The position numbers were made by a program, and so were the translations under genes. A DNA stretch of 64,000 bases, from the NCBI GenBank assembly GCA_949710005.1, contig OX453274.1:3280655-3344654 (forward strand), read 5' to 3'. The DNA comes from Ricordea florida (taxonomy: Eukaryota; Cnidaria; Anthozoa; Corallimorpharia; Ricordeidae). This document shows, piece by piece, positions 36,274-44,479 of this stretch; positions within the stretch are counted from its first letter, which is position 1; each line of letters starts with the position of its first letter. The notes below the pieces were generated by a model, which searched no databases, had not been told where the DNA came from, and saw only the letters and a list, made by a program, of their open reading frames with translations.

Positions 36274-37515
36274 TCAGTACTTAATTGATCTCAAACTTGA
36301 ATTCATAATCTCCAGCATTGCGTCAGCCACGACAAACATATGGCAAGTTATGGTTCCAGTTCCGCCTTGTTTCCTTTTAATTTCTATTTTTACGCCATCG
36401 TGCGTATTATTTAGAGCAAGTCCGCCACCATGAATACCATTATCTGGATGAGTTCTAGTATCAACCCAAAGAGCAAACTTATCCGCGTAAAATTCTTTTT
36501 CTTTCAAAGAAATTTGCAAACCATCGTCCCGACGAAATCTTTTCTTCACGGATTCCCAAAGATCGGACGGAATCATTCCCCTAGAGTATATTCTATTTGG
36601 AACGCCATCAACATCAATTTCAACGGAAGATATGCCCGGATTATAAAAATTTTCAGAATCCCTTGCTCCCGCAGCTTGAGGTGATAAAAACAAAAACAAT
36701 ATTCCTGTCATTGATCTTCTCGGTAAATTAATATGCTGATTAATAACACCATCGCCGCCAATGGAAAATGTAAAAGTTTTGTGCAAAGTAACATTTTCAT
36801 AAAAAAATCCTTTGCCGACTTGATAAGTTGCTTGCGCCTCGCGCGCCAAGTATTCACTATAAATTGATGAATATTCTAACTCTAAGTTTTTGATTGAATA
36901 TGATGGTGCTTTAGTTGTATCAGAATAAATAAGAATATTGGCGATCGGGGCAAGTGTAATCTCGAATATAAGATGATTTTCCAACGCTTTCGGATAAAAA
37001 ACGCCATGATCATTTAGAATAGGATGATTTATTGGTATTCTGTACTTTGAACCATGGACATTGGCTAGTGAAACTTCTTTTGTATCTTGTGTTTTTTTAT
37101 CTCCCGCATTTGTTCTAAGTTTTCTGATATTTAGTGAGGAAATACCCTGTTTTAATCTATCTTCTCTCTCTTCTTCTGTTAAAAATAAATCATGATATGT
37201 TTGAAATAAATCATATCCTTGAGTATCTTGCAATGTTTCTCCTCCAAAAAGAACTTTCAGTCTGGTTACAAGATTTCGGCCCACATTATTCACAACTGTG
37301 TTATTCGCATGACCCTCAACATCTAAATCAAATAGAAGAGATACACTTCCGGGCACAATCACCAAATTCTCGGCGAGTTTTGGAATATTTATGTATAATG
37401 TTTCTCCGGGGCTGGCTGTGGATGGATTTAGAGTAATTCGATTCAATGTTGATTCTGCTTTCAAACCAAAGGGTTCTTTTGGAATTCTGTTTGGGTTAAT
37501 TTTTTCAGACGTCAT
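36274..37515 (-). CDS. Candidate major capsid protein (double jelly roll), 413 aa
   Basis: It has the same length as the B protein and is very similar throughout, including IPINHPILNDHGVFYP and LELEYSSIYSEYLAREAQ. The strong conservation against the more variable neighbours fits the main lattice protein. It is intact. Confidence 0.75.
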   Translation of the reverse strand: MTSEKINPNRIPKEPFGLKAESTLNRITLNPSTASPGETLYINIPKLAENLVIVPGSVSLLFDLDVEGHANNTVVNNVGRNLVTRLKVLFGGETLQDTQGYDLFQTYHDLFLTEEEREDRLKQGISSLNIRKLRTNAGDKKTQDTKEVSLANVHGSKYRIPINHPILNDHGVFYPKALENHLIFEITLAPIANILIYSDTTKAPSYSIKNLELEYSSIYSEYLAREAQATYQVGKGFFYENVTLHKTFTFSIGGDGVINQHINLPRRSMTGILFLFLSPQAAGARDSENFYNPGISSVEIDVDGVPNRIYSRGMIPSDLWESVKKRFRRDDGLQISLKEKEFYADKFALWVDTRTHPDNGIHGGGLALNNTHDGVKIEIKRKQGGTGTITCHMFVVADAMLEIMNSSLRSIKY

Positions 37516-37550
37516 TGTAAATTTATAAGATACTTTGGTTAACCTTTAAA
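37516..37550 (-). promoter_or_regulatory. Capsid-type promoter with TATA-like block
   Basis: GTTTAAAGG and AAGTATCTTATAAAT lie upstream of the capsid start, matching 16113-16148 almost base for base. Confidence 0.55.
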
Positions 37551-37737
37551 CCTGTGTTGCTCTATTTTCTAACTTGGAAATATGATTTAATAACCCTTCT
37601 CTCGCCTCGGGAATTAAAATTAAAATATTAAAAATTTGATCGCCGTCTTCCATATATAGAATTTTTTTTCTAATAATTTTTTTCATAATGTTGATTTGGT
37701 ATTCGGTAAATTTTATTTCTTCTTCCTCCTCAACCAT
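37546..37737 (-). CDS. Small helical protein, 63 aa
   Basis: This is the counterpart of the 70-aa gene in B, with the conserved EYQINIMKK and MEDG motifs and a divergent, shorter C-terminus. Function is unknown. Confidence 0.7.
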   Translation of the reverse strand: MVEEEEEIKFTEYQINIMKKIIRKKILYMEDGDQIFNILILIPEAREGLLNHISKLENRATQV

Positions 37738-37768
37738 TTCAATTTATAAGATACTTGTTTATTTTTAA
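37738..37768. promoter_or_regulatory. 31-bp divergent promoter, integrase / 63-aa gene
   Basis: The gap is exactly the same length as in element B and keeps AATTTATAAGATACTT, although the rest differs. Confidence 0.55.
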
Positions 37769-38776
37769 ATGATGACAAAAATATCGGCTACGCCGGCCCC
37801 GATCTTCGAGCGGATATATTATTCAGCCGAAGGGTATTGGAAAGGATATTCTGCAATTCCTAAATTAGCTGAGAAAGCGAAAGTAAGTGAAAATGAAGCA
37901 AAACAATGGTTGCAGAAACAAGCAATATGGCAAATTTATCTACCCGCGCCTAAATATATACCTAGGCCGCACTGGACTGTGGATAAACCCAATCAGATTC
38001 ACCAAGCAGATTTATTATTTTTACCGCACGATAAAGTTGGAAGAAAAACTTATAAATATGCGTTAGTTGTGGTTGATATCGCCTCGAGATATAAAGATGC
38101 TGAAGCATTAACCTCAAAAGAAAGTCGAGAGATATCAGAAGCTTTTAAGAAAATATATTCTAGAAGATTGAAATACCCAAAAACATTAATGTTTGATCCT
38201 GGGAAAGAATTTATGGGAGAAGTTAGTAAACTCATGAATTACCATAATGTGAGAATGCAAAGAAGTGAAGCTGGTAATCATAGAGCTCAAGCATTTGTGG
38301 AAAATGCAAATAGAATATTAGGAGAAAGATTATTTAGCCATCAATATGCGCAAGAAATGATCAGTGATGATCGATCAAGAGTATGGGTGAAAAGATTACC
38401 GGCTATTCTAAAAACTTTGAATAATACGAAAAAGAGAATAACCGGTAAAGAGCCCGATGAGGCTATAAAAATGAAAGAGGTGAATATTGAAACTAAAAAT
38501 TACAAACGCGCGGTGGGGCTTGATGAGGTTAGACTACCAACTGAAGTTAAGGTTAGATATTTATTAGCTCCGGGGGAACTTGAGGGTGGAGAAAGAAGAA
38601 GAGCCACAGATCCCATTTGGAGCATAAAAGTTTATTATATTTCTGGAAGTAGAATTTCTCCTAATCAACCGGTTTTGTATTTTTTGGAAGACGGGCCAAG
38701 GCGCGGTTTTGTACGTGAAGAATTACAGATTATTCCGGATGATACAGAGTTACCCCCTAATTCTGTTTTAAAATAA
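37769..38776 (+). CDS. Polinton integrase (rve/DDE), 335 aa
   Basis: The catalytic triad is D81 (HQADLLFLP), D143 (MFDPGKEF) and E178 (FVENANRIL). The start could be either of two adjacent Met codons. The C-terminal chromo/SH3-like part is as in B. Its stop overlaps the PolB stop by nine bases. It is complete. Confidence 0.95.
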   Translation: MMTKISATPAPIFERIYYSAEGYWKGYSAIPKLAEKAKVSENEAKQWLQKQAIWQIYLPAPKYIPRPHWTVDKPNQIHQADLLFLPHDKVGRKTYKYALVVVDIASRYKDAEALTSKESREISEAFKKIYSRRLKYPKTLMFDPGKEFMGEVSKLMNYHNVRMQRSEAGNHRAQAFVENANRILGERLFSHQYAQEMISDDRSRVWVKRLPAILKTLNNTKKRITGKEPDEAIKMKEVNIETKNYKRAVGLDEVRLPTEVKVRYLLAPGELEGGERRRATDPIWSIKVYYISGSRISPNQPVLYFLEDGPRRGFVREELQIIPDDTELPPNSVLK

Positions 38777-41700
38777 TGGTTTTGTGTGAATTCCATCCTC
38801 ATAAACCCATCTTTTATCATAATAAGCGTTCAATCCCTTTTTAACTTGTGTATATGTCACAATTTGGTTATCATTGATTCTAAATCCTGTATTTTGTGAC
38901 ATATCAATTGACCCTTTCAAAGCTGACATGTATCTATCCCAGTTCATTTCGTTTTGTCTATGAATTGTACCTTTACAACTATACTTTGCCTTTCCTTTCT
39001 CATCCTCCGCGTAATAACATTTTGAGGAAAGAGCAATCATTCTAATCCCGTCAAACTCTTTTTTGAACAAACCCGGAGTCTTGTCATGATATTTAGAAGT
39101 TGATAGGAATTTTTCTTTTCCGCCGGTAAAGTATTCTTCTCTCATTTCGGGTTTTATAATATCATCCAAATTTTCAGACGAGATTGCCATGTACATTGAA
39201 TCTGTATCCATTTGAATCAGCTCAAAATCCTTTCTATCTAGATATTTATCTAGAAAATCGTAATAAAATTCCAGCATTCTTAATTTTGCTAGCTGATACA
39301 CCGCGATGCCGCATTGGTAGGGTCTGTCTATTTTTATTAATCTTTTTCGTTTTATTATTTCATATGTGTCATTTATTTCATTAAGATCCTCAAAGAACGG
39401 AGATCTTAGGACTTTTTCAACCTCTTCCTCATCCTGAGTATACCTTGTGATATTATGTTTTTCTTTATCTTCTATCATTTTCCCGTAGAAAGAATTTCCC
39501 CTAAGTTTATTCGTGTCGGCTAATTCTTTACACCCTTTGTACTTTGGTTTTAGTTTTTCAATCAGTACTTTGATATCTTTATTTTCTTCAATAACTTTAA
39601 ATATATCGGGGAATTGGTTTAATTCTTTGGTAATTTTCACCACATCATCAATCTTGTTTTCATCAAAGGCTTTACTTAGTTTTTCCAATAAAACCTCAAT
39701 ATCTCCATCTCTTCTTGCGTCTGCCACCTCTTTTGGGAAAAATCCAAAGGGCCTTCCCGATTCATACTTTAAAATATTATGGATGGCGGTAATCTCCAAA
39801 CCATGATTAAGATACCATTTTATCATAGGAGTATATAAAAATATCTTTTTTGCCTTGGTTACACCAAGTAATTTTTTATTGTCTTTTAAATGTTTTCTTC
39901 CTGTAGCTGTTTGATATTCTTTCATATTCTCTGGTACTAAATATTCAGGAACGGAGTCTACAATAAATAAGGGGGAGAACTCTTCAAACTTTTCTTTTAG
40001 GTGATCAGGGACATGGATATCAACTTGACAAAACCCGAAAAGATTTCCATCAAGAATATCTTCGCAAATCTTCTTTATAAATTTAGGACCCGATGGATTT
40101 TCAACCTCAATGCATTTTTCTTTTCCGCATGGCATTTCTTGTCCTGAACAGGATAGATATAAACCATTTGCGTCATACCCAACAATTCGCACACATTTTT
40201 TCGGAATTTTATATTTATGGGGGCGAATCTTTGTTTCTTCCTTTTCTGTATATCGTGTAAATATAATACTTGGGCCTCCAACCATCCCCGTTTTCAATAA
40301 CTTATAAATCTTGTTTTTGTCGCATATTTTACAATCTTTCTTTATTTTGTAGCATTTTTTGCAAAACTTGTCTTTGCAAAATTCACCGCAACTATGGGCA
40401 CAATATTGCCCTGGGGCGTACAATTCTGGATCTCCTTTCTTCTTCATTTTTTGGTATTTATTTAGAACAGCCCTCATTGATACACCCGGAATGGAAACGG
40501 CATCTTTTAATATATCAATTTCGTCTGGATAATATAATCGCCTTGTTTTTTCAAGGGCTTCCAGAAAGGGGATAACATCATTCAAATTATACTCTTTCAA
40601 CCAATCTAACATTGTAACACAGCCCCTCTTTTCGAATTCGAGTAAATATTCTTCATATTCTTCTTTGGAAATATTTTTCTTTTTCAAGGAAGAGTAAAAA
40701 TCTTCATGTTTCACGGGTCCAACTAAGGAAAGCTTATCATAACCATCCAATTTTTCATAAGGTAGAACAAGTTTTTGGGCTTCGCAGTTGTTTGCTTTGC
40801 ACCACTTATCAAAAGAAACCCCAGGCGCAAGGTAGGACATTATATCCAAGAATTTGAAATTCGGTGTTGTTAAAAACATATACCTATTCTGTTTCTTTGC
40901 AATAAAAATATCCTTTGTTCTTTCTGTCATGTGTTTTATAAAATGCCTTTTGATCAAATTGATGTCGTATTTTCCACTATTAAATCCCAAAACAGGTACT
41001 TGGTTGCACCATTCTTCATATTTTTGCAAAACATTTTTTTGCAAGGAATCTTGATCAGGAAGCGGATATTCTTCTTTAACCTTTTCGACAATAATTTTTC
41101 TTATTTCCTCCAATTTTTCTACGAATTCTTTTATGAGGAGATCAGGATTTTGATTATAAAGGAAAACGGGTTTTTTTGTTAAATTATCGATTAGTGCTAC
41201 ACTAACTGGAATGTGAGTATGGGTGAAAATTAAATCATCGGTAATCTGTTTATCTTCTTTTTGTAATAATCCCTCAAAATCGTAATCAATAAAATAAGGA
41301 TATGGATTAAATTTCCTTTTGAACCATATATTGGATAATTCAGGATTTTCACACTCCCAAACCGATACTACATTATAACCCAAGCTTTTTATCATATTCT
41401 CTCTTTCAATAGTTTCATTATATTTATTTTTGTCGTTTTCTGAACACGGACACCCATGCCATTTACAGCCATAAAACTCAAAAACAGTTTTTGTCTCGGG
41501 TTCGTATCCATCAAACAAAATCTCATTCCCCTCCTCATCCCTATAACACCTTTCGCCACCATGGCCACAAAGCGCATGATGAATATGTTTACCCATAATC
41601 TTAGATTGGTGTTCTATCCACCTACACGCTTTATAACTAAAATTTATTTTACCCCCGTAAAAAACTTTGTCAGATTCATTCGTGATGTATTTTATCTTTT

Positions 41701-43144
41701 CTCCTGTGCATATTATTTTTGTCTCTCCTCCTGTGCATGTTTCATTGGTAAAATGCCTTTTTAAATCGTCGTGTCTGGTAAATTTTTGTTTACAGCCTTG
41801 GCATACCCAGTTTTGAGCAAGAAGATCTAGATCCTTAATGAAAAACCCATGATTATTATAAAGACCTAAATTTAAAGTTACCAAATCATCTTTGAAATTA
41901 TTTTTCCCAAACACCAATTTCCAAACTGAAAAATTCGATATATCTTTCTGCTCATAAACCCGGATATTTATGGAGAAAACTTTTGAAATTTTCTCAAAAT
42001 CAACCAATTTTGTCAATCTAACTTCTTCTCTTTTTAGTTTTTTATTACCATAAAAAGTTCTAGCTAAATTTAGAGCTTTTTTCTCTACGCGAGTTTCAGG
42101 TCTGTCTTCACCAGCAATAATTTTCATAAGAATAGCCAAGCACCGCCATACACAGAGATTATCATTTTTATCATCTACGGAATAAATACATTTTTTCTTT
42201 CGTAATTCATCGGGTAATCTTCCGCACCCAACTAAGGGTTGTCTGGTATTAATAACTTTTATTTGTACTTCTCTAAACACAACTCCGCCCTCATTAACAC
42301 CTGCTTTATTAATTTTCTTTTCTGGGGGTAAATATGCTCTCATCCAAGCTTCTCCTTCTAAACTCAATCTCTCACCCTCACATCTCTCTATATATTTTCT
42401 TATTTCCGAAATAGAAGTAAAAGTTCCTCCGCTTCTAAATGTGTGAGTGTGATAAGCTATCTCTCCATTTCCTCTTTGGATCAAAGCGGAAAAACTGAAA
42501 ACAATTCTTGCCCCCATTTCTATTTGGGGTTCCAACTCATTATAAATTGTTTCTGACAAATCATTATTTAGATCCCTCCTAATCCAAATAGTTCTTCCAT
42601 TTCTTTCTTCGAAATTACGAATTGGCGGAACATCTTCATTTGGATTTATTTTTAGAACTATTGTTCTTTTCTTCTTTTCCTTCAATTCATCTCTCACACT
42701 ATCAGAAAAAGTTTTACCTTTATTTTTTGGTTGAGATTTTTTACTATTAGTAAGTTTTATAATATTTGCTTTGATTAAATCCTCAAGCTTTTTATTTATT
42801 GGTTTGAGAATTGGAACATTAATTTCAGGTACCGGCTCATCAAGAATTGATTTTTGTGGTTTTATAAAAGTTGGTGCTAATTTCCTTCTTCTTCTTGGAG
42901 TTCTTGATATTTGTGGTTGATCGTGAAATAAACCAATTTCTGGAATTGGTATTTGTAGTTGACTTGGATTATTTTCGAAAAACTTATCAATTTCTGGAAT
43001 TTTACGTAACTTTTTAATAATTACCTTTTTTGTTAATTTTTTACTCCCTTTTTTGATAATTTTTTCTAACTGTTTTATTATTAAGCTTCTTATTATTTTG
43101 CCATTTTTTCCTGGCTTTTCTGCAGAACTTTTTTTTTGATCCAT
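38768..43144 (-). CDS. Polinton protein-primed DNA polymerase B, 1458 aa
   Basis: The N-terminus (about 1-60) is very Lys-rich and its first codons lie in the TIR, shared with the Cys/His-repeat gene. It has the OTU-like NDNLCVWRC near 335, the finger CQGC...H...C near 450-470, the endonuclease-like EPETKTVFEFYGCKWHGC near 545-570, exonuclease motifs DFEG near 620 and NSGKYDI near 725, and polymerase motifs YDANGLYLSC near 989, NSFYGKM near 1215 and DTDS near 1312. It is closer to B than to A by eye. Intact. Confidence 0.95.
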   Translation of the reverse strand: MDQKKSSAEKPGKNGKIIRSLIIKQLEKIIKKGSKKLTKKVIIKKLRKIPEIDKFFENNPSQLQIPIPEIGLFHDQPQISRTPRRRRKLAPTFIKPQKSILDEPVPEINVPILKPINKKLEDLIKANIIKLTNSKKSQPKNKGKTFSDSVRDELKEKKKRTIVLKINPNEDVPPIRNFEERNGRTIWIRRDLNNDLSETIYNELEPQIEMGARIVFSFSALIQRGNGEIAYHTHTFRSGGTFTSISEIRKYIERCEGERLSLEGEAWMRAYLPPEKKINKAGVNEGGVVFREVQIKVINTRQPLVGCGRLPDELRKKKCIYSVDDKNDNLCVWRCLAILMKIIAGEDRPETRVEKKALNLARTFYGNKKLKREEVRLTKLVDFEKISKVFSINIRVYEQKDISNFSVWKLVFGKNNFKDDLVTLNLGLYNNHGFFIKDLDLLAQNWVCQGCKQKFTRHDDLKRHFTNETCTGGETKIICTGEKIKYITNESDKVFYGGKINFSYKACRWIEHQSKIMGKHIHHALCGHGGERCYRDEEGNEILFDGYEPETKTVFEFYGCKWHGCPCSENDKNKYNETIERENMIKSLGYNVVSVWECENPELSNIWFKRKFNPYPYFIDYDFEGLLQKEDKQITDDLIFTHTHIPVSVALIDNLTKKPVFLYNQNPDLLIKEFVEKLEEIRKIIVEKVKEEYPLPDQDSLQKNVLQKYEEWCNQVPVLGFNSGKYDINLIKRHFIKHMTERTKDIFIAKKQNRYMFLTTPNFKFLDIMSYLAPGVSFDKWCKANNCEAQKLVLPYEKLDGYDKLSLVGPVKHEDFYSSLKKKNISKEEYEEYLLEFEKRGCVTMLDWLKEYNLNDVIPFLEALEKTRRLYYPDEIDILKDAVSIPGVSMRAVLNKYQKMKKKGDPELYAPGQYCAHSCGEFCKDKFCKKCYKIKKDCKICDKNKIYKLLKTGMVGGPSIIFTRYTEKEETKIRPHKYKIPKKCVRIVGYDANGLYLSCSGQEMPCGKEKCIEVENPSGPKFIKKICEDILDGNLFGFCQVDIHVPDHLKEKFEEFSPLFIVDSVPEYLVPENMKEYQTATGRKHLKDNKKLLGVTKAKKIFLYTPMIKWYLNHGLEITAIHNILKYESGRPFGFFPKEVADARRDGDIEVLLEKLSKAFDENKIDDVVKITKELNQFPDIFKVIEENKDIKVLIEKLKPKYKGCKELADTNKLRGNSFYGKMIEDKEKHNITRYTQDEEEVEKVLRSPFFEDLNEINDTYEIIKRKRLIKIDRPYQCGIAVYQLAKLRMLEFYYDFLDKYLDRKDFELIQMDTDSMYMAISSENLDDIIKPEMREEYFTGGKEKFLSTSKYHDKTPGLFKKEFDGIRMIALSSKCYYAEDEKGKAKYSCKGTIHRQNEMNWDRYMSALKGSIDMSQNTGFRINDNQIVTYTQVKKGLNAYYDKRWVYEDGIHTKPLF

Positions 43145-43559
43145 TTAGTATTGTATTTCAATGATTTTTCTTTTAAACCGTAATTATTTTCAAATTTTTT
43201 CGCAGAGAGACCCTCCCAAACCTAAAACGTGTTTATGAATTTTGCAGAGACTCCCAAACCTAAAACTTACTTATGAACCTAAACCCAAAAATCAGAGGCT
43301 TTTCAGTCAAATTTGAAAATAACCTAAAAACGTGCGTATAAACTTTGCGTAAACTTGGAGACCTCCCAAACCTAAAACGTGCTTATAAGCTTTACAGAGA
43401 CCTCCCAAACCTGAAACGTACTTATGAGCCTTAAGCTAAAAAAAGACAAGATTTTCAGTCAAATTTGAAAATAACCCATAAGCTAAAAAAGGACAGAAAT
43501 TTTCAGTCAAATTTGAAAATAACCTAAAAACGTGCGTATAAACCCGCTTACATAGTAGT
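43133..43559. repeat. Right TIR of Polinton C, 427 bp
   Basis: Partner of 27232-27658. It includes the first 12 coding bases of PolB and the promoter-like motif at 43171-43180. Internally repeated blocks CCTCCCAAACCTAAAACGT (about four copies) and TTTTCAGTCAAATTTGAAAA (about three copies) are clear. Confidence 0.95.
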
Positions 43560-43721
43560 GGTAAAAATCCGTCATTTTTCGTTAACTATTACTTCCAAAC
43601 ACATTGTCAATGTTGTCTTAAGCTGTGTTTAGGTTAATAAGCATTTTTTCTCCCTTTCCCATATATTTCGTTTTGTTTCGTTTGGTTTCGTTTCGTTTCG
43701 TTTCGCAAAATAGAATAAGCC
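43560..43721. repeat. Right arm of foldback element, outer part
   Basis: It is the reverse complement of about 23411-23572 in the left arm, including the (TTTCG)n-like run near the end. TTCTTTGTA follows at 43722. Confidence 0.92.
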
Positions 43722-43730
43722 TTCTTTGTA
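43722..43730. repeat. Target-site duplication, right (TTCTTTGTA)
   Basis: Second copy of the 9-bp duplication flanking the foldback element; 173 bp before the first SHARK-like coding exon. Confidence 0.85.
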
Positions 43731-43903
43731 TAAATTCCAACCTCGTTTCTACGCTCGCGAAATAGGATCAAGTGTCAGATGAATGAGTGATGTTTTGTAA
43801 ACCCGACAGCAGTGTGTGTGGTAATACGAGATTTATCGATCAGGTTTTGTACATGTTCCGGAATTTTGTATGCACGTGATGAATGTGTATAAAGCTTTTA
43901 AGA

Positions 43904-44479
43904 ATGGAGCGGAAAATGTCTGGCCTTCACGATGCATCATGGTTTCACGGTAGAATCACACGCGAACATGCTGTTGAGATTTTGTTGCAGAATGGAAGAC
44001 TAGAAGGTTTGTTTCTCGTCAGGAGCAAAGCAGCTCCGGGAGACAATTTCGTTTTATCGCTATGGCATGGGAATCAAGCTTTGCACTTCCAAATACAGTG
44101 TAGAGGAGGAATCTATTACTCCATCGACGACGGACCGATCTTTGAAGGACTAGACTCTCTGATTGAGTACTACAGAGAGCAGGCAGACGGCCTGCCGATT
44201 AGATTAACGCAGTTCTGCAGAGGGAATCCGCCCCCTGCCTCATGTAGAAAACTTGGAGTGACAACAAGCCTTCATCTTGCTTGTCTTGAAGGAAATTATA
44301 ACTTGCTGGTGAGATTGTTGAATGCCGGTAATAGACCAGATGTGAATATCAGAAATGAACACGGCTCTACACCTCTACAGGAAGCTGCTTCACGAGGCTT
44401 AGACGATCTCGTCTCGCTTCTTCTAAAACACGGTGCTGATACAAAGTCTAAAGATGAGACTGGGAACACGCCGCTACAG
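43904..44479 (+). CDS. SHARK-like tyrosine kinase, exon 1 (SH2 + ankyrin repeats)
   Basis: It encodes an N-terminal SH2 domain (about residues 13-105: ASWFHGRIT, FLVR at 37-40 with the phosphotyrosine-binding Arg, then the DGLPIRL end) and the first ankyrin repeats (HGSTPLQEAASRGLDDLVSLLLKHGA). An SH2-ankyrin-SH2-kinase order is the SHARK family, known from Hydra, sponges and arthropods and missing in vertebrates. The exon ends CTACAG before GTAAAT in phase 0. An upstream in-frame ATG at 43883 is also possible. Confidence 0.9.

Larger units (their letters stand above)
27232..43559. mobile_element. Polinton/Maverick element C, complete (16.3 kb)
   Basis: The ends are ACTACTATGTAAGCGGG and its complement. 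The flanks are GGTAA(A) at 27227 and again at 43560. The other arm of the host foldback element preserves the uninterrupted sequence (TTTACC at 23567-23572), confirming the insertion point and a 5-6 bp duplication. The gene set matches element B, with a different accessory gene and one relocated gene. The two TIRs look almost identical, so insertion or correction is recent. Confidence 0.96.
23411..43721. mobile_element. Mutator/Foldback-like element with long inverted arms, carrying Polinton C
   Basis: Both ends read GGCTTATTCTATTTTGCGAAACG when read inward. The left arm is 23411 to about 24280; the right arm is about 26695-27231 plus 43560-43721, split by Polinton C. The flanking duplication is 9 bp (TTCTTTGTA), which with the long arms fits Mutator-like or Foldback elements. 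Without the Polinton the element would be about 4.0 kb. Its 2.4-kb interior has no transposase, so it is non-autonomous. The arms differ by one 171-bp repeat unit. Confidence 0.85.

Noticed and set aside
43200-43550. Regularly spaced repeats suggestive of a CRISPR-like array
   Set aside because: Spacing is irregular, the repeats are part of a TIR with an identical inverted partner, and the host is eukaryotic.
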